Positions 54,252 through 62,269 of a stretch of 64,000 bases of DNA are shown here, piece by piece (the first letter of the stretch is position 1; each line of letters begins with the position of its first letter). Below the pieces are notes generated by a model. It did no database searches. It worked only from the letters and a program-made list of their open reading frames with translations, and was not told where the DNA came from. Source of the DNA: Rhodospirillaceae bacterium (GTDB taxonomy: Bacteria; Pseudomonadota; Alphaproteobacteria; DSM-16000; Inquilinaceae); NCBI GenBank assembly GCA_020638575.1, contig JACKIH010000003.1, positions 3,583,001-3,647,000 on the forward strand, in the 5' to 3' direction. The position numbers were made by a program, and so were the translations under genes.

Positions 54252-55579
54252 TGGCCTACGAGATGATCGCCATCCTGATGTTCTCGTCGATGATGCTGAT
54301 GCTGTTGACGGGACAGCGGGTGTTTGCCGCGATCGGCGCGGTGGCCGCGGTGGCGGCACTCACCCTGTGGGGCGGCAGCGGCGGCACCGACATTCCCTTT
54401 TCCGCCGCCATGAAGCTGATGCGGTGGTACCCGCTGCTGACCCTGCCCATGTTCATCTTCATGGGCTACGTGATGTCGGAAAGCCGCATCGCGGACGACC
54501 TTTACCGGATGTTCCACGTGTGGATGGGCCCGGTGCATGGCGGGTTGGCCATCGGCACCATCGGGTTGATGGTGCTGATCTCCGCCATGAACGGGCTGTC
54601 GGTTGCCGGCATGGCCATCGGCGCCACCATCGCCTTGCCGGAGCTGCTGAAGCGCGGCTACGACAAGCGCATGGTGACCGGCGTGATCCAGGCGGGATCC
54701 TCGCTCGGCATCCTGGTGCCGCCCTCGGTGGTGCTGGTGCTCTACGCCATGATCGCGCGCCAGCCGGTCGGCCAGCTCTGGCTCGCCGGCGTGCTGCCGG
54801 GGCTGATGATGGCCGGGCTGTTCGTCCTCTACATTCTGCTGCGCTGCCTTGTGCAGCCCAAGCTGGGGCCGGCCCTTTCGGCCGAAGAGCGGCGCGTGCC
54901 CATGCGCGAGAAGCTGCGCCTGCTGCGCGCCGGGCTGCTGCCGCTGGTGATCTTCCTCGTCATGATGGTGCCCTTCGTGCAGGGCTGGACGAGCCTGGTG
55001 GAAAGCTCCGCCGTCGGTGCCATCGCCGCCTTTCTGGCAGCGGTGCTCAAGGGCCGCATGACCAGGCAGGTGTTCGAGACCTGCATCCGCCAGACACTGG
55101 CGGTCTCCTGCATGTTCATGTGGATCATCCTGGCAGCCCTTGCCTTCGGTGCGGTGTTCGACGGGCTGGGCGCGGTGCGCGCCATCGAGGACCTGTTCGT
55201 CGGCCAGCTCCATCTCGATCCCTGGATCATCCTGATCTTGATGCAGCTCTCCTTCCTGCTGATGGGCACCTTCCTCGACGATACCGCCATGCTGGTGATC
55301 GTCGCCCCGCTCTATGTGCCGCTGGTCGACCAGCTCGGGTTCAACCTCATCTGGTACGGCGTGCTCTACACCATCACCTGCCAGATCGCGTACATGACGC
55401 CGCCCTTCGGCTACAATCTGTTCCTGATGCGCGCCATGGCGCCGCCGGAGATCGGCATCGGCGACATCTACCGCTCCATCGTTCCGTTCGTGCTGGTGAT
55501 GATGCTGGCACTGGCCATCGTGATGGCGTTCCCCGGCATCGCCCTGTGGCTGCCCAACTACATCTATTACGGCGGCTGA
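54251..55579 (+). CDS. dctM: TRAP transporter large permease subunit (DctM)
   Basis: 442 residues with about 12 membrane segments; the sodium-coupled translocation subunit of the TRAP importer. Characteristic stretches are LISAMNGLSVAGMAIGATIA, GSSLGILVPPSVVLVLYAM, MGTFLDDTAMLVIVAPLYVP and YMTPPFGYNLFLM. It overlaps dctQ by one base. Together with DctP and the upstream SDR it forms the end of the catabolic island. Confidence 0.95.
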   Translation: MAYEMIAILMFSSMMLMLLTGQRVFAAIGAVAAVAALTLWGGSGGTDIPFSAAMKLMRWYPLLTLPMFIFMGYVMSESRIADDLYRMFHVWMGPVHGGLAIGTIGLMVLISAMNGLSVAGMAIGATIALPELLKRGYDKRMVTGVIQAGSSLGILVPPSVVLVLYAMIARQPVGQLWLAGVLPGLMMAGLFVLYILLRCLVQPKLGPALSAEERRVPMREKLRLLRAGLLPLVIFLVMMVPFVQGWTSLVESSAVGAIAAFLAAVLKGRMTRQVFETCIRQTLAVSCMFMWIILAALAFGAVFDGLGAVRAIEDLFVGQLHLDPWIILILMQLSFLLMGTFLDDTAMLVIVAPLYVPLVDQLGFNLIWYGVLYTITCQIAYMTPPFGYNLFLMRAMAPPEIGIGDIYRSIVPFVLVMMLALAIVMAFPGIALWLPNYIYYGG

Positions 55580-55673
55580 CCTCCAGGCGGCATATCTTCG
55601 GCTTTGCGTCCTGTCGCCGCCGTGGGTGGCGGTGCCGGCGAGTCGTCTGGACAATGCCGCGGAGGTGCAGCAT

Positions 55674-55693
55674 TTGTGTCATCAATGATACAA
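55674..55693. promoter_or_regulatory. GntR-like operator candidate
   Basis: TTGTGTCATCAATGATACAA is a near-perfect 20-base palindrome (16 of 20 positions), of the kind bound by FadR/GntR-type dimers. No GntR gene is in this window. Confidence 0.4.
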
Positions 55694-55700
55694 TTGGCGT

Positions 55701-55715
55701 ACCCCAATTTGGGGT
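55701..55715. promoter_or_regulatory. perfect palindrome
   Basis: ACCCCAATTTGGGGT has perfect 7-base arms around a central T. It lies eight bases after the GntR-like palindrome, a spacing that suggests a compound operator. Confidence 0.35.
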
Positions 55716-56208
55716 TTGGCAGATTGGGCCTGTGAAATGTGCGTGTTTCCGCACCCTTGCATGTCCACGGGTAATTCGCATGGGAAGTTTATGCGGCAGC
55801 GCAGCAATATTGCCGGCGACAGATACAGATCTGCAGTGGTGTCCCAGAAAATTTTATAGGCCAACGGCCGTACACCGGCCCAGGAGGTGGCCGAGAACCC
55901 GCCCCCCTACCGCCAAGACCGGCCAACTTGGCGGCCTTGCCGATATTGTTCGCCGGAAGTCGAGTTTAGGTGGCATCCCGTAATGGCATGCACTGGCGAC
56001 TGATGGTCACCTGGAACTTGTCTATAGCGCGTGGTCTACAAGGACCCCTGTCCTGATTCCCGCAAGTACTCCGAGCCCAGGCGTTGTGCGGCATTGGCGG
56101 GATGCGGCAGCGCGACACGAGCTTAGTGTCCCAGTGGCGCACTATTGAATTTTGCAATGCAGCAAAAGTGTTGTTTAGCCCAGTTAAGCGTGCTAAATCC
56201 CTTTGGTG

Positions 56209-56475
56209 ATGCCAAACGCCGACAACGCCAACATGAATGGTGACGAGGGCCCCGAGGGGACGGCCGTGTGCCGCGCCTGTGGAGCCGATGCCACCGTCGA
56301 GCGACGCCACTACCGCGTCGAAGGCAAGCGTACCATCGTCGTGGGCTGGCAGGATCTGACCCATTGCGAGGAATGCGGCGCGGTGAGCGTGGTCCGCGAC
56401 CATTCGGTGGGTTACGAGCGGCCCAGCACCTCCGGTGTCGCCCCCGCCGTGCCGCCCCATCTGCTGCACGCCTGA
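56209..56475 (+). CDS. small zinc-ribbon protein (YgiT/MqsA N-terminal-like)
   Basis: 88 residues with two CxxC pairs (CRACG and CEECG) about 30 residues apart, enclosing a beta-rich segment (ATVERRHYRVEGKRTIVVG). This spacing resembles the YgiT-type zinc ribbon at the N-terminus of MqsA antitoxins. There is no helix-turn-helix and no adjacent toxin, so it is not a full antitoxin. The ATG at 56209 is my choice; ATG at 56233 is possible. Confidence 0.75.
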   Translation: MPNADNANMNGDEGPEGTAVCRACGADATVERRHYRVEGKRTIVVGWQDLTHCEECGAVSVVRDHSVGYERPSTSGVAPAVPPHLLHA

Positions 56476-56530
56476 ACGCCGGACCCTCCCGCCCGGGGTC
56501 AACCCAGGCTCCCGCCATCAGCGGCCACCG

Positions 56531-57523
56531 TCAGCGACGGCGCGGCTGTCCCACATAATCCGCCAGGACCTGCTCCAGTGCCGCAACGTCGGCCCACACG
56601 AGCTTGCGGCCGATCGGCAGCACATGGGGCTGCAGCGGTGCCGGCAGCCGCACATGGTCCTTGTGGGTGGTGACCAGGATGGCGTCGTACTGGACGGTCA
56701 GGTTGCGCAGCTCCGCCAGGTTGTCGACCGTGAACAGGTGATGGTCGGGAAAGGCGCGCTTGGCCGCCACGTCCACGCCGGCTTCTGCGAGCAGGGCGAA
56801 GAACGCATCGGGCTGGGCGATCCCGGCGAACGCCACGACTCGGCGTCCCGCCAGATCGGCGATGGCCGCTTCGGCGATGAATTCCGCGCGCAGCACCGGT
56901 CCGTGGATCGAACGGCGCAGGCGAGCGGCTGCCTCTGTAGGATCGGCACCGATCAGCACGGCTGCGTCGGCGCGCTTCAGCCCGGCGTCGATGGGCTCGC
57001 GCAGGGGGCCCGCCGGGATCACCCGGCCGTTGCCGAAGCCGCGCCGGCCATCCACCGCCACGATGGCCAGGTCCGGGCGCACATGGGGGTTCTGGAAGCC
57101 GTCGTCCATGACGATCACGCGCGCTCCGGCGGCGATGGCCGCCTGCGCCCCCGCCGCCCGGTCGCGGGCGATCCAGGCCGGCGCCATGCGGGCGTGGAGC
57201 AGCGGCTCGTCGCCCACCTCCACCGCCGTGTGGACTGCGGGGTCCACGCGCACAGGGCCGGTGAGCTTGCCGCCGTGGCCGCGGCTGAGCAGGGCGACGG
57301 CGTGCCCGGCGGCCTGCAGCCGGCTGGCGATGTCGAGGGCGATCGGGGTCTTGCCGGAGCCGCCGGCCACCAGGTTGCCGATGCAGATCAGGGGAACGGT
57401 CAGTTCTGCCGGGTGGGCGCGCCGCCGCCGCAGCTCGCCGCCCAGCGTATAGAGGGCTCCCAGCGGCGCCAGCGCGCGGGCGATAAGGCCCGGCGGGCGA
57501 TACCAGAAGCGCGGCTCCTTCAC
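56531..57523 (-). CDS. lpxK: tetraacyldisaccharide 4'-kinase
   Basis: Inner-membrane kinase of lipid A synthesis that phosphorylates the 4' position of the tetraacyl disaccharide. The 330 residues show the P-loop GNLVAGGSGKTP, SRGHGGK, VGDEPLLHAR, the DDGFQNP motif and THKDHVRLP. The GTG start overlaps the TGA of waaA (GTGA), so translation is coupled. It is the last gene of the minus-strand operon. The frame continues upstream inside waaA, but that is shadow sequence. Confidence 0.95.
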   Translation of the reverse strand: MKEPRFWYRPPGLIARALAPLGALYTLGGELRRRRAHPAELTVPLICIGNLVAGGSGKTPIALDIASRLQAAGHAVALLSRGHGGKLTGPVRVDPAVHTAVEVGDEPLLHARMAPAWIARDRAAGAQAAIAAGARVIVMDDGFQNPHVRPDLAIVAVDGRRGFGNGRVIPAGPLREPIDAGLKRADAAVLIGADPTEAAARLRRSIHGPVLRAEFIAEAAIADLAGRRVVAFAGIAQPDAFFALLAEAGVDVAAKRAFPDHHLFTVDNLAELRNLTVQYDAILVTTHKDHVRLPAPLQPHVLPIGRKLVWADVAALEQVLADYVGQPRRR

Positions 57524-58875
57524 GGGCACGACGGCCGTCCCAGCAGGTGAACCACCTCGGCCACCACGGCATCGCGCACCGCGGTATTGCGGCCGAGGGC
57601 GGCGCGGCCGCGGGACCCCAGGGCTCGACACGCCGCCGGATCGCCGAGCAGCCCGATGACGGCCTCCGCCAGCTCGGCGGCATCGGCCACTTGGCGGGCG
57701 CCGCCGGCACTGCCCAGCGCTTCGGCGGCATCGACGAAATTGGTCATGTCCGGCCCATGCAGGATCGCCGCCCCGAAGCGCGCCGGCTCGATGGGGTTGT
57801 GCCCGCCATGGCCGCCGAAGGTGCCGGCGACGAACACCACCGGGCTCACGGAAAACAAGGTGCCCAACTCCCCCATGGTGTCGGCGAGGTAGACGGGATC
57901 GGCAGGGCCGGGCAGGGCACCGTCCGAGCGGCGGGCGGCCACCTCCGGCGCCAACTGGGCGAGGATCTCCGGGGCGCGGTCGGGATGCCGCGGCACCATG
58001 ATCAGCAGGGCCTCGGGCAGGGCCAGGCGCACGCGGGCGTGGGCCTCCAGCACCGGCGCTTCGTCTTCGTGGTGGGTGCTGGCGGCCAGCCACACCGGCC
58101 GGCCGGCGATGGCCCTGCGCAGATCGGCCGCTGCGGCCTCGTCCACGGTCAGCGTGGCGGCGGAGAGTTTGAGGTTGCCGGTGTCGCGCACATCGGCGCC
58201 GAGGCCGAGGGCGGCAAAGCGGCCGGCCGCCTGGTGGTCGGCGGGAAAAACCGCACGGAAGGTGGACAGCAGGCGGCGGGCGGTGCCGGGGAAGCGGCGC
58301 CAGCGGCGGTGGCTGCGCGACGACATGCGGCCGTTGGCCAGCAGGGCGGGAATGGCGCGGCGCCGAACCTCGCCCAGCAGGTTCGGCCACAGCTCCGATT
58401 CCACCCACAGCGCGACGTCGGGCCGCCAGTGGTCGAGGAAGCCGGCCACCGCCTGGGGTGTGTCCACCGGAGCGAACTGGTGGAGGAGACGCGGCCCCGT
58501 CAGCGCCTGCAGGCGCCGGGCGGACGTGAGGGTCTGGGTGGTCAGCAGCACCGTCACGTCGCCCTCGGCCCCGGCCAGCACGGCGTCGGCCAGCACGTTC
58601 AGCACGTGGCTTTCGCCGACGCTGGCGCCGTGCATCCACACCAGGCGGCCCGGCGGCCGCGCCAGGGTGGGTGCCCCCAGCCGCTCGTGGCGGCGGGCGG
58701 GATCTTCCTTATTGCGCCGTGCCCGGCGGGTCAGCAGCAGCGGCACCACCGGCGTCAGCATGCCGGCCGCCCAGCGGTAGAGCGCCAGCGGCAAGCCGCT
58801 TCCGGCGGCGGGGGGCTGGCTGTTGCCGGGTTCGGAGTGGCCGCTATCCGGCCGGTCGGCGATACCCACGGTCAT
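57520..58875 (-). CDS. waaA: 3-deoxy-D-manno-octulosonic acid (KDO) transferase
   Basis: GT30 glycosyltransferase that adds KDO to lipid IVA at the inner membrane. The 451 residues show VWMHGASVGE, WVESELWPNLL, ANGRMSSRSHRRW, STHHEDEAPVLEA, and the sugar-nucleotide signature FGGHGGHNPIEPA. It overlaps lpxK at its 3' end and the preceding glycosyltransferase gene at its 5' end by four bases each, a tightly coupled operon. Confidence 0.96.
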   Translation of the reverse strand: MTVGIADRPDSGHSEPGNSQPPAAGSGLPLALYRWAAGMLTPVVPLLLTRRARRNKEDPARRHERLGAPTLARPPGRLVWMHGASVGESHVLNVLADAVLAGAEGDVTVLLTTQTLTSARRLQALTGPRLLHQFAPVDTPQAVAGFLDHWRPDVALWVESELWPNLLGEVRRRAIPALLANGRMSSRSHRRWRRFPGTARRLLSTFRAVFPADHQAAGRFAALGLGADVRDTGNLKLSAATLTVDEAAAADLRRAIAGRPVWLAASTHHEDEAPVLEAHARVRLALPEALLIMVPRHPDRAPEILAQLAPEVAARRSDGALPGPADPVYLADTMGELGTLFSVSPVVFVAGTFGGHGGHNPIEPARFGAAILHGPDMTNFVDAAEALGSAGGARQVADAAELAEAVIGLLGDPAACRALGSRGRAALGRNTAVRDAVVAEVVHLLGRPSCP

Positions 58876-59876
58876 GCTCCACCGGCTGGCACGAGATTGG
58901 CGAGGAACTGGTCGGCCGACGCCTGCCAGGACCGGCTTTCGGCAAAGCGCCGGCAGGCTGCGCGCGAGCGGGTGAGGGCCTCGGCCATGGCCACCGACAG
59001 GTCTTCGTGGAGGCAGCCCACCGCGGGATCGGTGATCACGTCGAGCGGACCCGGCACCGGGTAGGCGGCTACCGGCACGCCGCAGGCCAAAGCCTCCAGC
59101 ATCACCAACCCGAACGTGTCGGTCCGCGACGGAAACACGAACACATCTCCCATGGCGTAGTGGGCCGCCAGCTCGGCTCCATGCTTTTCGCCGACGAACA
59201 CAGCCTCGGGGAACCGCCGTTGCAGGGCGGCCCGCTGGGGACCATCGCCGACCACCAGCTTTGTGCCGCCGAACTGGGCCGACAAGAAGGCCTCAATGTT
59301 CTTTTCCACCGCCACCCGTCCGACATAGACGGCAATCGGCCGCGGCAGGTCGAGGATCGGCTCGTCGTCCGGGTGGAACAGCGCCACGTCGACGCCGCGG
59401 CTCCAGCGGCAGAGATGGGTGAAGCCGCGGGCCCTAAGCAGGGCTTCCAGAGTCGGCGTCGCCACCATGGTACGGGCGGCACGCCCGTGAAAGCGGCGCA
59501 GCACCGCCCAGGTCCAGCCGCGCGGGATGGCGGTACGCATGGCCACGTAGTCGGGGAACTGGCTGAGGTAGGAGGTGGTGAAGGCAAAGCCGCGGCGGAG
59601 GCAATGGCGCCGGGCGGCCCAGCCGATGGGGCCTTCCACCGGGATGTGCACGGCGTCGGGCGTGAAGGCGTCGATCATCGCGCCGATGCGGGCACCCGGT
59701 CGCACCGCCAAACGGATCTGCGGGTAGCCCGGCAGCGGTACGGTGCGGAAGCGGTCCGGGCCGATCACGTCCACCGTGTGGCCGCCGGCCGCAAGCCGCT
59801 CGACCACCGTGCCCAGCGTGCGGACAACGCCGCTGACCTGCGGTTTCCAGGCGTCGCTGGCAATCAGGATGCGCAC
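58872..59876 (-). CDS. GT4 glycosyltransferase, Agt-like (diacylglycerol glycosyltransferase candidate)
   Basis: 334 residues with a GT-B fold: N-terminal DAWKPQVSGVVRTLGTVVERL, VYVGRVAVEKNIEAFL in the donor domain and the acidic signature SRTDTFGLVMLEALACG. Alphaproteobacterial enzymes with this N-terminus (Agt type) glycosylate diacylglycerol to glycolipids during phosphate starvation. It sits 35 bases after a PlcP-like phosphoesterase gene that would make the diacylglycerol, the known plcP-agt pairing, so I favour that role over an LPS core function. GTG start at 59876. The overlapping longer frame to 60308 is shadow. Confidence 0.85.
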   Translation of the reverse strand: MRILIASDAWKPQVSGVVRTLGTVVERLAAGGHTVDVIGPDRFRTVPLPGYPQIRLAVRPGARIGAMIDAFTPDAVHIPVEGPIGWAARRHCLRRGFAFTTSYLSQFPDYVAMRTAIPRGWTWAVLRRFHGRAARTMVATPTLEALLRARGFTHLCRWSRGVDVALFHPDDEPILDLPRPIAVYVGRVAVEKNIEAFLSAQFGGTKLVVGDGPQRAALQRRFPEAVFVGEKHGAELAAHYAMGDVFVFPSRTDTFGLVMLEALACGVPVAAYPVPGPLDVITDPAVGCLHEDLSVAMAEALTRSRAACRRFAESRSWQASADQFLANLVPAGGA

Positions 59877-59911
59877 GGGATCACACCGGCTGCAACGGCG
59901 CGGAAGCGGCC

Positions 59912-60712
59912 CTAGGCCGCGGCGGCACGGGCCGGCTGGCTGGCCAGGGCACGACGCTGGCTTTCCGCCACCCAGTCGAGGATCTCCAGCTCGCCGGATT
60001 CGTGCTCGACCAGGGCGGTGCAGCTTTCCACCCAATCGCCGTCGTTGACATAGAGAACACCACGCATGGTCTTGATCTCTGCGGTGTGGATGTGCCCGCA
60101 GATGACGCCGTCGACGTCGCGCCGCCGGGCTTCTTCGGTCAGCGCGTCCTCGAAGCGGCCGATGAACTCCACCGCCCGCTTGGTCTTGTGCTTCAGGTAG
60201 GCGCTGAGCGACCAGTAGGTGAGGCCGAGGCGGCGGCGAATCCGGTTCACCGTGGTGTTGGTGTTCAGCAGCAGGGCGTAGGCGCGGTCGCCCACATGGG
60301 CGAGCCACTTGGCCCGGCGCACCACCACGTCGAACTGGTCGCCATGGATCACCAGGTAGCGCCGCCCGTCCGCCCCCTCGTGGATGGCTTCGGACTTCAC
60401 CGAAACACCGCCGAAGGTGAGGCCACAGAACTGGCGCGCGGCTTCGTCGTGATTGCCCGGAACGTAGATCACGCGAGTGCCCTTGCGCGCCTTGCGCAAC
60501 AGCTTCTGCACCACATCGTTGTGCGACTGGGGCCAGTACCAGTGGCGCCTCAGGCGCCAGCCATCGACGATGTCGCCCACCAGATAGAGGGTTTCGCTTT
60601 CGGTGCGGCGGAGGAAGTCGAGAAGATAGTCCGCCTGACAGGCTCGGGTGCCGAGATGGACGTCGGAAATCCAGATGGTGCGATAGTGCGCCTTGGCAGT
60701 CGCCGGAGACAT
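59912..60712 (-). CDS. plcP: calcineurin-like phosphoesterase, PlcP-like phospholipase C candidate
   Basis: 266 residues with metallophosphoesterase motifs: ISDVHLGTRACQADYLLDFL (first Asp/His pair), GDIVDGW, GNHDE, VIHGDQFD and GHIHTAE. The sequence around WYWPQSHNDVVQKLLRKARK is that of the alphaproteobacterial PlcP group, which cleaves membrane phospholipids to diacylglycerol under phosphate limitation. The related LpxH family (UDP-diacylglucosamine pyrophosphatase) shares the fold and is an alternative given the lipid A neighbours. The ATG at 60712 gives the expected N-terminus. The next gene is the Agt-like transferase. Confidence 0.87.
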   Translation of the reverse strand: MSPATAKAHYRTIWISDVHLGTRACQADYLLDFLRRTESETLYLVGDIVDGWRLRRHWYWPQSHNDVVQKLLRKARKGTRVIYVPGNHDEAARQFCGLTFGGVSVKSEAIHEGADGRRYLVIHGDQFDVVVRRAKWLAHVGDRAYALLLNTNTTVNRIRRRLGLTYWSLSAYLKHKTKRAVEFIGRFEDALTEEARRRDVDGVICGHIHTAEIKTMRGVLYVNDGDWVESCTALVEHESGELEILDWVAESQRRALASQPARAAAA

Positions 60713-60864
60713 CCGATCCCTCGCACTGATGTAACGGGGCCCAGCGACGCTATACCTTTCCTTGCACCCTGCCACAACGCTCGGCATGCCCGCGGCAGAG
60801 CTGCCCTGCGGGGAGTCCCCAAGAGCCTTGACTGTCGGCCCGGGAGGATCCGTTGCGATCGGTC

Positions 60865-62208
60865 CTATTGGCCGGCCAGGGTCATGCCGTCGATGCGCAA
60901 AGTGGGCGAATCGACGCCGTAGCGCCGCTCCAGATCGCCGGCCGCGGTAAGGCTGCGGAGCATATCCTTCAGGTTGCCGGCCACCGTCACTTCGCTGACC
61001 GGATCGGCCAGCTCGCCGTCCTCGATCCAGAAGCCGTGGGCGCCGCGCGAATAGTCGCCGGTCACCAGGTTGACGCCCATGCCCATGAGTCCGGTGACGT
61101 AAAAGCCGCGGCCGACCGACTTCAGCAGCTCTTCGCGGGTGCCGCTGCCGCCTTCCAGAGCCACGTTGGTGGCCGATGGCGAGGGTGGGGAGCCGGCGCC
61201 GCGGCTGCCGTGGCCGGTGGGGGCCAGGCCGAGCTGGCGGGCGGAGCGCAGATCGAGCAGCCAGGTTGTCAGGCGGCCCCGGTCCACCAGGTTCCAGGCG
61301 CGGCTGGGCAGGCCCTCGCCGTCGAAGGGGCGGGAGCGGCGGCCGCGCCTGAGGTGCGGCTGGTCGGTCACCGACAGGCCCTCGGGCAGGATCTGGGTGC
61401 CCATGGCGTCTTTGAGGAAGCTGGTGCCGCGTGCCACCGCAGCACCGGAAATCGCACCGAGCAGGCTGCGCAGAAGCCCACCGGCCACCCGCGGGTCGAG
61501 CACCACCGGCACGCGCGCGCTTTCCACCTTGCGGGCGCCAAGGCGCCGCACCGCGCGTTCCCCGGCGATGCGGCCGATGGTGGCCGGGTCGCCCAGATCC
61601 TCCGCATGGGCAGCGCTGGAGAACTCGTAGTCGGTCTCCATGGCGGTGCCTTCGCCGGCGATGGCGGACATATAGAAGCTGCTGGAGGTCACCGCGTAGC
61701 TGCCGCGGAAGCCGTTGGTCGCGGCGGTGGCGACGGCGGTGCTGTTGTAGCTGGCCTCCGCCCCCTCGCTGTTGGTGACGCCGGGCACCGCCAGACCGGC
61801 TTCCTCCGCGGCGGCGGCGCGGGCCACCAGCACGTCGGGCGTCGGCTCCAGCGGGTCGGCGAGGTCGAGGTCCAGCCAATCGCGGGCGAGCTGGTCGGGA
61901 TCGGCGAGGCCGCAGAAGGGGTCTTCCGGCACCACGCGGGCCATGGCGACGGCGCGGGCGGCCAGTTCGTCGAGCGCGTCCGGCGCGTGGTCGGACGACG
62001 CCACCATGGCCATGCGCTTGCCGTCGAACACGCGCAGGCCGAGGTCGAAGGACTCCGCCCGTTCAGAGCGTTCCGGCTTGCCCAGGCGCTGGCTGGCGGC
62101 CAGATGGGTGTGGGCGATCACCAGCACATCGGCGGCGTCCGCACCGGCAGCGCGGGCCCGCGACAGGGCGTCTTCGGCGATGCCGGCAAGGCTGTCTGGA
62201 TCGATCAT
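60865..62208 (-). CDS. pmbA: TldE/PmbA family metalloprotease-associated protein
   Basis: 447 residues of the TldD/PmbA family, whose members form the TldD-TldE protease that matures microcin B17 and degrades CcdA in E. coli. In most bacteria the role is unknown. Hallmarks are the N-terminal LGLRVFDGKRMAMVASSDH, the long central beta domain and the C-terminal YSRGAHGFWIEDGELADPVSEVTVAGNLKDML. TldE lacks the zinc site of TldD. Neighbouring tldD is not in the window. It precedes the plcP-like gene by 152 bases. Confidence 0.94.
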   Translation of the reverse strand: MIDPDSLAGIAEDALSRARAAGADAADVLVIAHTHLAASQRLGKPERSERAESFDLGLRVFDGKRMAMVASSDHAPDALDELAARAVAMARVVPEDPFCGLADPDQLARDWLDLDLADPLEPTPDVLVARAAAAEEAGLAVPGVTNSEGAEASYNSTAVATAATNGFRGSYAVTSSSFYMSAIAGEGTAMETDYEFSSAAHAEDLGDPATIGRIAGERAVRRLGARKVESARVPVVLDPRVAGGLLRSLLGAISGAAVARGTSFLKDAMGTQILPEGLSVTDQPHLRRGRRSRPFDGEGLPSRAWNLVDRGRLTTWLLDLRSARQLGLAPTGHGSRGAGSPPSPSATNVALEGGSGTREELLKSVGRGFYVTGLMGMGVNLVTGDYSRGAHGFWIEDGELADPVSEVTVAGNLKDMLRSLTAAGDLERRYGVDSPTLRIDGMTLAGQ

Positions 62209-62269
62209 CGGCGGACTCGGTCTCTCCGGTGGGCTGCGGTTGGTCGCAAGTGGCGGGCTGCTCCAGACC

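Larger units (their letters stand above)
55580..56208. other. long intergenic region with paired palindromes
   Basis: About 629 bases without a convincing gene. It is AT-richer between 55670 and 55880. It contains two adjacent palindromes (55674-55693 and 55701-55715), listed separately, and two copies of GTGTCCCAG (near 55839 and 56127) in the same orientation. It may be the scar of an insertion or a control region for an unseen small transcript. Confidence 0.5.

Noticed and set aside
55682..55864. 60-residue minus-strand frame after dctM
   Set aside because: Covers the palindromes and shows no conserved features.
60713..60864. Pho box or promoter upstream of plcP-like gene
   Set aside because: Only a weak TTGTGG/TATAGC pair with 17-base spacing on the minus strand was seen, and no CTGTCAT repeats, so no regulatory call is made.
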